The translations under genes were made by a program, and so were the position numbers. 64,000 nt of DNA. It comes from Polydactylus sextarius (taxonomy: Eukaryota > Chordata > Actinopteri > Polynemidae). Position 1 is the stretch's first letter. Each line of letters begins with the position of its first letter. The notes below the pieces were generated by a model. The model made no database searches. It was not told the DNA's origin and was given only the letters and a program-made list of their open reading frames with translations. Below are positions 12,141-26,300 of this stretch, piece by piece. The DNA lies in NCBI GenBank assembly GCA_016801845.1, contig CM028906.1:6979001-7043000 (forward strand). Reading direction: 5' to 3'.

Positions 12141-15100
12141 TTCAAGTATAAACAGTTAAGATGGAAGTAAAATTAATTGTCCTTTAGGAAATCCCAAATA
12201 AAGGTCTTAACTCACACAACCTGGATTAAGCCTGGTTGGAAAACAGTTGCAATCATGAGCTATAAAAGATAAATACATTTGTGAGTGATTGCAGTTAAGC
12301 CAATTCCTCGTCAACACCAACCAGGATACGAAGGTCCCTGCCAAGAACAATGAAAGCTCTGGGTTTTTGCATCCACAGAAAATATTGGAAGGCATTGTTG
12401 AGGGATAAACACTTTCAGCCAAAGTGGGTTGGATGTTTTCCTTGTGTTTCTGGCACAGCCTTTAGTTTCTGCAGCTGTCAGTGGTGTGGTTTTGTTAAGG
12501 CGCTGTGAGTCTCAGGCTGACTTTTTATTGGCTGTGGTCTTTGTGATGACAGTGTCGAGACTGATCTCCATCCACCCACACTCATTAAGGTCTAGTATGC
12601 ACGGATTTCTACCACACTCACTCCCCTCATCATCCTTGTTTTAAACTCCCATTTCCCTTTTACTTCTTGGTTTTAAGGTTTTCACTTTGCTGTTGTAGAG
12701 AGTCCACCACTACAGAATGATTTAGCAGTCATGTGCTGATTTCAAAACAACAACAAAACAAACAAAAAAACATTAATAAAATTACATTAGCAATGAAAAT
12801 TAGCCATTTGCATCACTCAGCATTCAGGGCCATGGCTTAATGTTCTTAGGATCCTGAACTGTGGAAATTTCTGCTACTACTCAGTGACACCAAAATATAG
12901 TTGTAGTTATTTTTTTCTACATGGCATTTTACTACAGGAATAAAACACCAATCCAGGAAAAGGTGCTTTGTGGAAAGAAGCAGTACAGTGAGATTATGAT
13001 TATGATTCTGGTTTTTCTTGCTATTGTGAAAATAGTAAAAGGCTTCATGTTAATTCTTCCAAGGCCCAAAAGTAGCTTTTAGAAATGAATGCCAGGTTGG
13101 CTGCTGGCCATCCGCTTTTGGTTGTCACAGATTATGCAGTGTTTGTCATGTTTGAATTGCAGTGATAATGATGCTGTGTAATTATGTCACATATTTGGTT
13201 TAATGAAAAGATATATACACATGCAAACAAGCAGTCCCTACATTCACACACACATTTAGACATAATGCATTCCATAGACCCCAGTCCTATAACTCAAAAA
13301 CAAACAAACAAAACAAACAGCCCTTTGAAGTTGTCAGAATTATCCTAAACCCCCACTGGTTATTTCACTATGGTAGATCAGAAAGAAGCCACCATTTCTC
13401 ACAGGTTGGGTGTCAATGATTTGACAGTTAATCTAACTTTTAAACTTTGTGACATTAAAACTAATTAATGTGTTGTTCAACTGCAACCTTGAAGAGCTGG
13501 GATTGACATAAATTGACCACTTAACATGAACTTGTTCACATGCTTTACAAGTCATGATTTCAGCAAAGCTTTACTTCTCTTGTCATTTGTATTCAGCTTT
13601 TCCATTCAAACGCTCAGGTAGTGCTGCATGACTTGGTGAAGACTTGGTGACTTGGTGTTATATTGCCATAATCGTGCAGAATATCACACACTGTAATGCC
13701 ATTTCATGAGTCTAGTTGCTTGATTATCAGAGAAAGTGCTTAGTTACAGATCATTTTGAAATTAGTATTCCTCAACTCAAACATACAAAGTTAAACAGAT
13801 AATTGTACATGGGCACTATGGCTCTTGCCAAGTAGTACATTGTGTAGTGGAGTGATTTCTTTACAAACACATTTATAATTGTGTTCTTGTTTTGTTTGGC
13901 CCGTAGCTGTCTCTTTTTCAGTCTGAGTTTTTGGCTGTCGTGGATTCATCCTTTTCTCTGGGCTTTTTCAGGAGCTGATACAAATTTGTTGGGTTTTTGT
14001 GACTTTCATGTAGCATGTTTTACACAATAACTCTTTCTGCTCTTTTTCTGAGCTTGAGTTAAAAATATCACCATAAAATGTTTTTGGCCACCAGGCTGAT
14101 TGTTGATGCATTTTCACTTTGTATGAGTAGTTGCTGTATTCTATAACTGTGAAAGCCAAAGCAACACTAGAGCCTGACTTTAATTGAAAATTGAAATAAA
14201 AGTCACAGTGTCAGACACTTTTACTGATATGATGGCATTAAATTAAGCAGATTACATTGCTTAAATCACCCTGACATTTTATCCATTTCCTTATCTTCAA
14301 GAATTATACCTGTAGCCTTTACAAACATCTCAACTTAAAATACTCTGTGATTGTGTGATGTGTTTCAGAGCTTCTGATGTGGCTTATATGTATGAAAAAG
14401 GCCAATAAAACGTGCCAGCGTCTTTGTAATCACAGAATAAGTCACTTATTTATCATTTCACGAAGGCAGGCCATGGCCTTTGTTTTTGTTAAGATAATAA
14501 AAGCTAAGTTTGATATGTACAAGGTCAGGATACTGGTCAGGCCTTGACTGGTGCTTACATGCTGAAGAAATTAATTAACTGTTGGTATGGTATAAACATA
14601 ACTACAGGAGGGGCAGCATTATTAGTTTTTGTTTGTTCTGTGTTTTTTTTTTCCTGCTGCGTCAGCTAGGATTTGTCACCATATGAACTTTTCAGTGGTA
14701 CAGAAAATACGACAAGCTAAGGATCCATTGGTTTACGATAACTGTGCTATTTGTTTAATTCGTAATTCCCCTCCCTTTTTAGACATCCCTATTTATTATC
14801 TTTGTGTGGCTTACAACTCACTAATCCATCTTTGAGGCACGTCTATCTCACAGCATGGGACAGCATCATAAGTCATTTGGCCAAGATAACACAGCTGTAG
14901 AGGTGGGGACCAAATAAATGACAGCTAGTGGTATATGGCTGACATTAATGTTTAACTCTCCTCTCGAAAAACTGATGCAAATAAAGGACCTCTGCACCTT
15001 GGCCCTTATTAACTGTCAGTGTCATTTATTGTAGGATGAGGTGAAAGAGGCACATTATTTATATATGCACATTGTGTTTCCTTGTGGTGTTTGATCAACC

Positions 15101-16006
15101 AAAGTACAGCTGTGCAAATACTTAAACTGACAATAATCTGCTGTTTTAAACTTTGGTTTCCAGTACAAACTATGACTTAACAGTATTGTAATAACAAAGA
15201 GAATAAGAGATTAAAATGTCTTTGGGATGGACGACTGTTTGATTCACTGCACAAAGAGTATATGTGTACTTGACTTGATATCCAAGTTGTTAAGCTGCTT
15301 TCAGCTTTCATGCCTTGCTTCCTGGTCACAATCTATCTAGTGTTACACCCTAATTCATTATTTTGTAGATGTAGCTGTATAAGACCATCATTGCATATAT
15401 CTATGAGACTGAGACTTCCTGTTACCACTTAGGCCATCTTAGTATTACATGCTGTAATATTGACCCCAGAAAGAGCACTGTTGTTTTTTTTATTTTCTGA
15501 TGAAATGCACTAGACTATTTCAAGATGCTGGAGTCTAAAAACATGTGGTTATTAGAGCCTAAGTTGACCTCAGATGGAGAAGATAAGTGTGTGGAGTGCC
15601 TGGGGTATAATTGCACCAGAAGCTGGCAGGAGCAGTAGAGTGTGGTGCATTTTCAGTCGCTGGATGAAAATGAGTAGAAATGAGTCATGTATGAGTGGGG
15701 CTACTCACAGGCTGCCACAAGAGCTGTCCAAGTGGCTTTTCAAAAGAGACATAATTGCTTTCCTTTTCAACCGAGCTCACACTGGTTACAAGAAAATAGC
15801 ATACCAAGTTTTTTGCAGAGCATATTTTAGACAAGCTCTTTTGAACTAAGCTGACATTGTCGCATTGGATGTGATTAGTAGTGATCACACAGTAAACCCC
15901 TATTATTAGGTATTGACATAACTTTCATGCCAGTTTCTATTTTTTCTAATTCAACATTTACAATTTAATTCAAAAATGTATACATACACAAACACACACA
16001 AACGTG

Positions 16007-16042
<36 letters not shown>

Positions 16043-17187
16043 ATGATGATGTAAATAACAATGTATTTCAGATACAAAAGACTTAAACCCCTGTAACTCT
16101 GATGATAGACACAAGATCTCATTTCTAGGTATGTGAACTCTTTCACAGCTGTCATCCTGCATCTGCTCCATCACAAAACCAGCTGCTTAAAAGCTACGTC
16201 ACAGTACAGGATTCAGTTTTGGTGGTTAAAAGTCAGGTCATGGTGAGCTCATAATTACGGTTCTATCCTAGATGCCTCCTCATTACGACTTGGGTTTTGA
16301 ATAAAGGAATCGGGAATAGGAAATCAGTGGTATTTTAAGATATATGTTATATGTTAAATATTTTAACATCTTTAAATTGTGGTGGATGCAGTTTTTTTTC
16401 TTACTAAGAATGGCTAACCTGAAAGTTTGTTTTTATAATTTTTACTGGAATAAATTGCAAATTTTCTGCTGTGTTATAGATACCATGTTTCATTAAATAT
16501 TCAGCCCTGTTGTACTGTATACTTACTGAGAGAAATCTAACATCTAGATTGCCAGTGTGAGGTTTGCCAGCATAACTTCTTTAATACCCATGTTAGTTCT
16601 GCGTTACCTTTATTTGTGGGAACACTTCACACATTGTGACAGTGAACCATGTACTCCACCCTCTCCTTACCTTCTGTGTCCTTTGTCTTTGTCTACTTTT
16701 TCTATTCGGTAATCAGTAAAGTAGTGAATCTATAAACCATTTAATATGTCCAATGGCTTTCACTGTTCTGATAGGCTGTCATGTCCTGCCAAAGCTAATA
16801 TTTGTCTAACGTTTTATTGGCAGTCAGGGGATCAGTAAGGTGGTGCAATGGCATTGTCTTAAAAAAGGATTCTGCCAACAGTCAAATGTTAACTGTCATT
16901 GTGTGTGCCAAACTAGAGGAGTAATTGCCTCAGCCAATGAGGAAGTTCAACGGTGACAATATAGTTACTGGCCATGTTTTACCTGGGAGGCGTACTCATA
17001 CACACCTCATCAACACCTTTAAGTTAATGTAGAGAATTTCAGTAGGTTGATACAATTTCCTCAAAGAGATGTCTTTTTAAGACATTTTGCACATCTCTGC
17101 TGAGCAGCTGGGGAAATCCAGATAATAATGTCACATCTGGACATTTTCCATAATGCTCAATTTTACCTGGAAAGTGTTACAGAGATG
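12141..17187. other. AT-rich unique DNA, no gene seen
   Basis: Contains the TA microsatellite near 16.0 kb and small A/CA-rich patches (for example 13299-13319). Open frames at 12429-12644, 14629-14835 and 15574-15849 have no recognisable domain and no convincing splice context. No repeat family was identified. Confidence 0.55.
15977..16040. repeat. CA-rich patch and (TA)n microsatellite
   Basis: A TACATACACA/CACACA patch is followed by a perfect TA run at about 16010-16039. The frames predicted on the minus strand here (IYIYIY, VCVCVC) are products of the repeat. Confidence 0.9.
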
Positions 17188-17280
17188 TCCAGGGTACAGG
17201 TACACCCTCGCCCAATGGAATTGGCTCAAGCCCTGTAATCCTTAAAGGATAAACGATAAAAGTAATGGGTGGATGGATCA
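17188..17280 (+). repeat. dispersed fish retroposon 3'-end fragment
   Basis: The order of words is that of a very common fish repeat: CCAGGGTACAGG, CACCCTCGCCCAATGG, GGCTCAAGCCC, CCTTAAAGGATAAACG and finally AATGGGTGGATGGATC. In intact copies these correspond to the stretch before a (GGAT)n tail. The copy is diverged and only about 90 bp long. The assignment is from memory of the consensus. The parent element class (probably a non-LTR retrotransposon or a SINE that uses its tail) is not certain. Confidence 0.6.
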
Positions 17281-20280
17281 GTGTAACTGGCACTTCAATG
17301 CCATTGTTAAAAATACCTTGACAAAAAATATTTGTGAACTTGGAAAGTAAGATGCAAAAGAATGTATCAGGGATATTATCAGGACCACAACCTCACCACC
17401 TGAGCACTCTTCGTTCAAGTTTCCACACGACCAAATCTTATTGTGATGTTTATGGTCCAAAACATTGTGCTGGCAAGAATAAATCAAAAAGGTCAGAACT
17501 GAAATACCAGAAATGGCACCTCAGTACCTGCCAGACATAAGCTGACCTTCAGGCTCAAGGTAAATCTGTTTTAATACAGACCATCTGTAGTTAACTCAGT
17601 AAAAGAGGTCTACATGAAAGGTCTGTGAGAATCTCACTGTTGAAAGACTCAGAGACTCTCACGCACCTGAGCAAGTCAAAAATTTCTCAGACAACAAATA
17701 GAAATCTGAGGAGGTCATCAAAAGACAGTGACCTCCAACACTTCACTAAGAGGCAAGTGATCACTGTAGTGCACAACATTGGCCTTAAAGCTACTGAAAT
17801 CTAAATAACATCAAAAACCCATTGGGGATTGAAGGATTTCAATGCAGAAAAGCTTCCCATCATCCTTCAGTACACTTGGTTTCATTGCTCAGACACCAAC
17901 TGACAGTTTAGCTACGTTCTCTCAGCTCTAACTGTGTTTAGTGCTCACATATCAAATGACAATCAAAGAACACACAGGGCCCATAACCTTAGATTAAAAT
18001 CAAATGTTCACATTTTTATCACAGATTACATTTCAACTAATTTTTACTGCTTTCATTTGACGCTGAGCTACTTTAGATACTACACTTGCAACTACGATGT
18101 GATATTTCATAAGAATTTATATTTTGACCTTTTAACTTGTTTACAATGTTGGCATGTATGACTTAAATTAATATTTTCTGCAATCTGCAAACCAAATGAC
18201 CATTAAAATTTAAGTTTGTATTTTCAATCACAAAATACTCAAACCAATAATATCACCACTTATATTGTCAGTTGCAATTTGTTTTAGTAGTAATAAAAAA
18301 GAAGTATATTTTCACTAAGTTGAGCTCCTCTAATCAACTTCAGAGAGAGATGTGTTTTATTGTTACACTCTTAGTCACTAGTAGCTTGTATCCATACCAA
18401 AGAACACCAGCTTTACTTTAACTCACCCCATGTCAGTTTTAATGTTCAGGTTCAATAAATGTGGAGAAATAAAACTATTGTCATATTGTGTTCAAATCTG
18501 ATGATTACTATATTTGTATCACCAGGAGATGGCACTACTCACCATAAAAGATGTTCACTGTGGTAGCTGATATTGTGTACCTGTCCTGCCCCACCTCCAC
18601 CCCATTACACATCTATATCAAAAACATTATAATGTAATTTCTTTCTGTAATTAGCTACATTTTTCCATCTAGTCCCTCTTTATAAATCTTAACTTTCATG
18701 ATATTACATATGCAGGGTATTGAAAAAATGAGCTGGTATCTTTGTTTTACAACAAGGACACTGCAGGGACACACAATGTTGGCTTTACACTTAAGTAATA
18801 GACACTGATTAACCTGTTTGTAAGCTTTTATAGCCGGCTCTAGTAATGATCATGACAGACCTATGGACAGTGAACTCCGTCGGTCGGCTATCAAAGACTG
18901 TAAACACTTAACCTAAGCAAACACAAGTCAAGCTAATGTTTCACAAAGTCAGAGCAATTCCTCTTAGATCAGGTTGTTTCACAAAACCTCACTTTTCCAG
19001 TCAGATGGAGTGCTCTACTACATTATTGATTAGATGTGATTTTTTTTTAGTTTAGTTTTGAACTGTTTTTCTCACAAATGTTGGAATTTGGAGTAGTCTT
19101 GCTTTGTGACTGACACCTCAAAGAACCTGCTAATCTGATCATTAGTAATTATTTTTGTTTTTTGTCCCCACAGCTTTATTTTGTGCTTGATGAACCAGAA
19201 ACACGGGTAATGTCAGATATTATATCCACACATAACATTAATCAATCCACACACCTCCACAGTCTTCACAGGCAAAAGGCCAGAACAAAGAAAAACCAAC
19301 AACACAAAAAAACTGACTCACTAAATGTTTAACTTGTGTGAAAAAAGAGCCATCAACCCACACCCTCGGTCCTCTGCTTTCTATGTGGGCTGCAACCCGA
19401 GAGGTAGTGGCCTTATTGCCCAGACAGTGTTCCCTCACTGTTGTTCTAATACTAGTCAAACATTATTTTGAATGGCCAAACTCAATAGTGGCAGTGTTCA
19501 GCCTGGCAGTGTAAATATTAGCAGAGCACACAGAGCAGCAGGAGTTGCTATGTGTGTATCTGTGTGCTAAGTGTCATCTCTCTGTCAGCTCTGTCTACAC
19601 AGTACACAGCAGCAACAATAAAGTCAGTAGAGACAAAAAGAAAGGGGAAGAAAAAATAAAGAGAAAGGAATTTGGGCTCATTCTGGCCTGAGGCACTTCC
19701 TTGTTTGACAAAGAAAGACATGTTGGTTTCCTCTTGTTACCTGTTTTTTTTTTTCTTTTTCAGTCAGTGTTGGTCACATTATCACTTTGTCTATTTTGCC
19801 TCACACTTATTGTGACAAGTTGATGTAGCCATTCACAGTGCAACCCCATGCTAATAAGCGTCACACAAAAAAGCTCAGTCTCTTCTTTGTTAAGAAAAGT
19901 TAATTCATACCACCAACAGTCTGTTCTTAGAAGTCACCTGGTACCCTATATCAACAAGAGCAAGGCTGGTGCTTTGTAAACAACAGCTCTCATTTAAGCT
20001 TCTGTACATCTGCTCAAGTTGATTTTGTGCCACAGGTTCACTGACCAACAGTTCATCACCAAAGTAAAGGGACTCTCTGATCACTGATTCTACATACGTA
20101 CTGTATGTTCTCTGATAATTTGCCACAGCAAATATAGAAATGCTATTGTTTACTCATCCCTGAGGAAAAGTTTGTCTAGTAGCAAGTCAAACGCCAGGTG
20201 TTAAAGGAAATAGTCTACTTTAATTCATGTCAGTATCCCCTGACAATGCCCATAAAACTGCAGTAATAACTTTGCAGTGT
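17281..20280. other. unique DNA, possible old repeat at 17.3-17.9 kb, no gene seen
   Basis: The 600 bp after the dispersed-repeat fragment have a medium-complexity texture that could be an old transposon body, but I could not match any family. The rest is AT-rich and stop-dense. Confidence 0.5.
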
Positions 20281-20801
20281 GAAAAAAACATGGTGGAGCA
20301 ATTAATACTATCTATAGTATATTAATATACGATATAGTATTTGCTCATCACATATATAGTTCACAGGTCTCAGCATATACATCATCTGATAAATAAAAAG
20401 TCTGCAAGCAAAAAATATATGTTATATATAGTAATTTAACTATATAGTTTGACAACTGGAGAACACTCATGAGTTTTTTTTCTTGACTTAAAAATATTCC
20501 ATTGATTCTGTATCTCAAAGGAAGTTCTTTAAAAATGATATGTTATCAATATCATAATAAAGACTTAGATGATGTAAAATGTGTCATATGTGGATATTAT
20601 TGTTGACATTACTTATTTATTAGGTTTATTTGTGCCATTCACTCACTCATAGTGAGTAATTTGATCATTAAAAATGGGATGGTTACAGAGTAGTAACCAA
20701 GTAGTAACCATATATTTATTCTATTTTTTTCAGCTTTTTTCTTTTTAGGCTAGAAATTGCTTATTTTACTGCAAAAATAATAATAAAAAAAAAAAAAAAA
20801 A
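20281..20801. repeat. AT-rich low-complexity tract ending in poly-A
   Basis: Clusters of TATA/ATAT words occur at 20306-20342 and 20416-20446, and a 17 bp A run (20785-20801) follows AAT repeats. It is simple-sequence rich and has no gene. Confidence 0.7.
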
Positions 20802-23800
20802 CATCTGTAGGCCGCAGAATCCTGCGATATAATGAAGACTCTCGCGATATAAATTTACATGTACTAGCCACAAAAAATGTGATGTATTGAAGTTGCGAGA
20901 GGTGAAGCATGCACAGTTATCACACTTATCATCTTCTGTTTATCGTGACCTTGCCGTGACACTGCATTCTCTCATAAACCCACTCTCATTCATGTTATAT
21001 GAAGAATCTCAGTACCGGAGAACTTGGCTGTTCACTGTCGGTTGGAAGACACAGAAAGAGCATCTGTGAAATGTTTGCAGTATTATCTCAGGAGATATGG
21101 GTGGGAGGTACAAGCATCCTCAGCTGGTTGAAAAGCATTCACTTGAAATACTGTTTGTTCTGGGCACAGGCACAAAACAACAATGTAAGTGATGGGCTGG
21201 AAATAAACAGGCTAATATTGACTGTAGTTTTATGTTTGTTTATATGTGCCATATGTGCCTGCTGCTCATGCCAAGCAAGTCAAACAAGATCTCTCTCCCT
21301 TTTTATGTATGTCATTTTTTCCCCAATTGGAAGTTCTTAGTTTTTGCAAGAATGTGGTTCGTTGTTGGGTGATTGAAAATGATAAAATAGCAGTTAATGC
21401 ATCTCTGCATATTGATACATACTAGTCTGGTAGTCAGCTTGTTGAGCTGCTACAGCCTGAGGAGATGAACAACAAGACAATACTTTCTCTGCCACTCTAA
21501 GTTTGTGTATCAAAACTTCTGTGATTCGAGTGTTTTTCCATTGTTTTACCCTCAGGCTGCTGCAGAAATGCCTACCTGCTCTTGCTCTTGGCCATAGGCC
21601 TTACCTGTCAATTTCTGTAGTTTCAATTCTAGCCCCAGGCTTCCTTCTTTAAACCTGTACTGACGTGCTGCATTTTTCATGCATTTTGCAGTTCCAGCAG
21701 GTCAGTTTCAAGCAGCTATAACACTGGAAGCCAGTACCAGTATTCTACAGTCTGTCTGTCTCTGTTCTTTTGTATTTGTGAACAAGGGTATGTATCCATC
21801 ACTCTGTGCTGTATGTGCATGTATATGTGGTCTGCATCTCCAAAGAGACAGTGCCAGACATCGAGGCTTGGCCCTGGGCTCATTCTCATGCAGGCCCATG
21901 GTGTGAGGCTGAGGCTAGGAGATAATTGCTGCTCTGAGGAGTGGATGGCCTGGGAGCTTTCTTCATCTTCCGGTGCCAGCCACCAAGCTGTCCATCATGT
22001 GAGTCTGATGACTGACATTCTCTGAGGAGAAACAAAGGCTATTAGCAGCACATGTGCACAGCTGATGCACAGGCATACAAAATTAACTTTAACATAACTT
22101 GCTTGCATACAAAGTGAGACATCTGCAGATACACCATCAACAGTATCCTTGTGTTTTTCTTCACTTCGCTTCCCATTATCATCCTTCCTCCCCTCCTCCT
22201 CTTCCTGTGCTTTCTAATCTCACTTCACACCTGCTGTCTCTGACATACATGTTTCCCCCGAGAGACGAGAGTGAAGCTTGAGTGAAGGGCTAAGGCTTAG
22301 TGTGGGAGGTGGAGAGAGGGAGACAGATTGAGCCTATTTTATACCAGACCTCCCTGTGGCTCTAGTTTGGGCTTCAAAGATGGTGTGTATCCACCCACAG
22401 GGTGACGTTGGTACAGGATGAAAACCAAAAAGGGGTGTGATAATCAAAGTGGACATCACATTATTAGGAACTTCATTTTAAGTCCTTAAACGTGTTTAAA
22501 TGTACATAAACCAATGCCCAGAAGAAAGGCATCAGGATGCATAGCTGGTTATTCACTGATAAATGAAATAATAAATGAAATAAATATTGAGAATATGCTG
22601 CTCACTTGGGATTTTACTCAGAGGTGGTTACTACTGTCTTTAAGTATTTATCTGAGATCATTTAATCTTCAGTTGTAAAGTTTTATATTCAAATGACATA
22701 CTCAACTAAGATTAGATGTGCTAGGTGTCAAAGCCTCCAGCAGAGTCCTCCTACTCCTGGTTGATAGGCATGACTTCAACACTGGTGTATATTTCAGGTC
22801 CCTCCACAGGGTGTGGAGCTCTAATGAGGGGGAAATTTGTGCTTGCTAAGCATGGCCAGATTTATGAGCCAGCAAGGCTCTCCAGCTCTGCACTGACAAC
22901 GGATATAAATATAAGGACTCTTCAGGGGGACTGTATCTCAAGGGGAATTAGGACCCTCCCAACATAGTAGTATGTGTGTGTGGGGGGTGCAGTTTCACAG
23001 GGAGTGAATACAAATTATGTCTTTTACAAATCATGGTGGGTTCATTTTGTTCTTAATGTGGGCAACAATTTACCATAGAAAATGTTGTCGTCATACTTCA
23101 GGTTCCTCGTCATTAAGCATCATACTCCAAATTTGTGGTTTTAAATGGAAAAAAATCATCATCTCATCCACTGGTCTGAATCGATCATAACAGGTTGCAC
23201 AGGGACAGTAATTTAAGAAACTGTTAATTTTATGCTTATGTTTAGTTAGCAAATATTGAGGTGTACAAATGTAATATATACAGGATTTAAAGTCTATCAC
23301 AGATTAATTATTCCTTGTTATTCCCAGTAGGCACATTGGAATAGCACCCTGTCTTATGATGGAAATAACTTTGAAAATAATAACTTTGTTTATTGTTTAA
23401 CATCCCACAAGTTGGATAAAATCTATTACATTTTGTTTGTGGTGCAGAGTGTATTGGAAAAAAATACAAAAAATAACCTTCAAGTCACATGTCACTATTG
23501 CCACTATGCCACAACACATTAATGGATCGGCAATCTCACTTTGGGTCTAATGTTTCCTTCCTTCTTTGTGGAGAGGCGAGTTGGTTTCATGTGAGTGAAT
23601 AACATAGATGTTATTAGTGGTTTCAACAGGAAAAGGGTGATTAAATGTGCCCATGTATCACTGTTACTATTTTCTGACTTTCAGTGAACTTATTCCTTCT
23701 CTGAATGGCATTTTGCAAACATGGCGTTACTCTTTCTGGAACTCCACTCAACTATTTGTTTTCTTTGGGTGGTTAGTCTGAAATTTAAGGTGAAATGGCA

Positions 23801-26141
23801 TGGGGCCACATTTCCTTTTAGAAATTAGGGTACGTCATTAAAATGTCAGTGGTTTCACTTGATTAGATGTATGGCTTTCCTTTTCAGCTGTTTTTACATT
23901 GTGCTGAGACTGTCCTTTTGTTTTGATATGTTTTAACACAAACAATTATTATTTTGTTTTCCATTTGCTATGAATTGGCAGTTATGTCTGTCTTTTAACC
24001 AGTCTCGACCTTTTTCTGACCTCTTGACTCACTATTCTTCAGGTGACAGTAAAAACAAGGTGTGGTGGAAAATAATCTCAGATATTTAAAATTACTGTCA
24101 AAAATGAATCCACCTATTTTGTTTTAGTGGGATAGTGGGGTTAAAGCTCTTACTTTTAAATCATGAGGTCATTAATCATAGATCATGCACAAATGAAAGG
24201 AGAAGTTACCAAAATATTTTCTGTCAGGTTTTAATAACGCGTGGTCCCAATATGTCTTCAGCCAAAACTCTCTTTAAATGTTTCCTTGTTCTCTTAATGC
24301 TCTTTGGCTCCTGATTGTGGTGTGACAAACCATTTAATGTTTTTTTAAATGAGACAGATTTGATCCATTTTGGACACATCGCTGAAATATACTTTTTAGA
24401 TATAGTTCCTGATCTGCATTCCACAGTTAAATATAGTTCAAATCAGCCCTGAACCAGTCTTCATAGTAAGTAAGAATAGTAAGAATATCAATTATAAAAG
24501 TATAAAGATTTTTAAGTTCATATTTTTCATGCATACATCAAGTTTGTGTTATATTAAGACATGTCATTTGATTGTTTTTCTTCCAACATCAGATCTTCAT
24601 CAAGAATTGCCTTTCAATTACTGAAGCGTAGGTAGTGAGTAAAATAGATAGACTATCAAAGATCATTTTGATTGCACAGTAAATTCGATGTGACAGTTCC
24701 AGATCCAACAGTTTCTCTAGTCGTTGAAACCAATATCCTAGAGGGCTTTGTTATTTAGATCTGTGGGCACAGGTGCACATTCGAAGCCCAGTGTCTTAAA
24801 AGCAGACACTCGTGTCACTCTGAGCAGGAAGCTTGAACAATAGAAGAGCCCTTGTATTTATATTCTGCCCTCTTCAGCCAGGACATAGCCATTAAAGAGC
24901 ACTCTGGCTGTCAGATGGATGAAGTTTTCTTCCCTGTGTCTGTCTGACAGGCGAAGATTTGTTCTCTCGCTGAGAGAAATTGGTTTGAGTCTTATATTTC
25001 TATTGTCCCCAAGATGACAGTTCTCTTAACAGCTTTGCCTTAGCCCACACCTTCAACGCCCACAATGATCCAAACCATAACACTGCAGCCATGAACTGAT
25101 TGATGGTTGCGGTACACAATACTGTCTATCCTCAATATACCTTAAATCCAGTGTAATGTCAATCACAGAGTTCAAATTGAATATAAATTATATTACATTA
25201 CCACATGCTACTATTATTAATAATACAGTAATGATTTACATTATGAGTGCAGATTGTTGATGTAGGTTTTAAAAAGGGTTGCTATGGTGTGTGCAGAAAT
25301 GTAAATGAAATTATATCACTACAGGGAGAAAGTACATCTACTACACATATGCATAATAACAGACATGTAATTGTGTGACTGTGGCTAATAATGCTATTAC
25401 TATGTAGCTCTCCACTAAATCATCCAGCCAGTTTACCTCCAGGATATTGGCTAGAGCCTGGTGTCTGACTGACAGTGCATGACACTTGACTTCACCATTT
25501 GTGTTATAATTCAGGCTGGTAACAGTAGAAAGTTGACACTGAGACACAGTCATAGTTGTAAACGTACAGTTAATCGTAAGATACTGAGCAGATTAACTGG
25601 AGCTGGACACAAGAGTCAGATGGATCAGAGCTGTAGATTGAATCTTGGTAACAACCAGAACTGGGTCCAGTTGTCTAGAGAATGTGGAAGTGTGAGAGAG
25701 GAAAAGAAACTAAAACAGGGTTGGGCACTGAGCACATTAGTTGGAAATTTGATGTACAAGACAAAGAAAAAACAGATGAGTTATCATCTTAAAAACAATA
25801 TAAAAAAATGTTCATGACAAAGGTTTGTCTGTGGCCTACTGCCACAGGGATTAACTGATGATCCGGCCAGGAGTAAAGACTCAGTACTACAGGGGTAGGT
25901 GAATAGGTGGCTTGATTAGGCTGTTGTAGAGCAAATTGGCAGGTGAAGTGGGAAAAAACCAGGAAGCCATGACCATCTTAACTGGACATGCATGAACACA
26001 AAAAAGACCAACCATAGACAAACAGGAAACAGAGGCAGGGTGAGGAAAACAACACGGAACAAGGGTGGAACAGGGATCTTTTCCAAATTAGAAAACCTTT
26101 TTTTTTCTTTATTTCTCCTTCAAGTTAATACTTAAATCCTA
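20802..26141. other. unique DNA, no gene seen
   Basis: No supported gene. Frames such as 20999-21340 and 25479-25817 (112 residues each) carry no known motif. Two sub-blocks look more like conserved non-coding DNA than the rest: 22725-22965 and about 24770-25080. Both have balanced composition and lack simple repeats. That reading is texture only. Confidence 0.5.
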
Positions 26142-26300
26142 ACTTCAACTTCAACTTTAATTTATTTATAAAGCAGATTTAAAAACAACCATTGTTGACC
26201 AAAGTGCTGTGTAGGCTCAGGCGGTGATAAAAACAATAAAAAGGGCAATAAGAACATTGAAAAAAATATGAACAAAAAATAAATAAATACAGAGACACAT
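26142..26300 (+). repeat. dispersed fish repeat fragment
   Basis: The words CTTTAATTTATTTATAAAGC, then ACCAAAGTGCTGT, then A-rich AATAAAA stretches follow the layout of a common fish dispersed repeat (TTTATTTATA-AGCAC ... AAAGTGCTGTAC ... A-rich tail). The class of parent element is uncertain. The copy ends in AAATAAATAAATA low-complexity sequence. Confidence 0.5.

Noticed and set aside
17281..17900. Suspected transposon body after the dispersed repeat fragment
   Set aside because: No transposase or reverse transcriptase wording could be read in any frame, so it is left as unassigned sequence.
22440..22600. CATTATTAGGAACTTC resembling the end of a fish DNA repeat
   Set aside because: Only one short word matches, and no second terminus or extended similarity is visible.
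24224..24424. 66-residue minus-strand frame that first looked transposase-like
   Set aside because: Basic composition only. No DDE signature, no helix-turn-helix pattern and no inverted repeats could be placed around it.
25479..25817. 112-residue plus-strand frame rich in Lys/Asn
   Set aside because: Composition follows the A-rich DNA, and there is no domain or partner exon.
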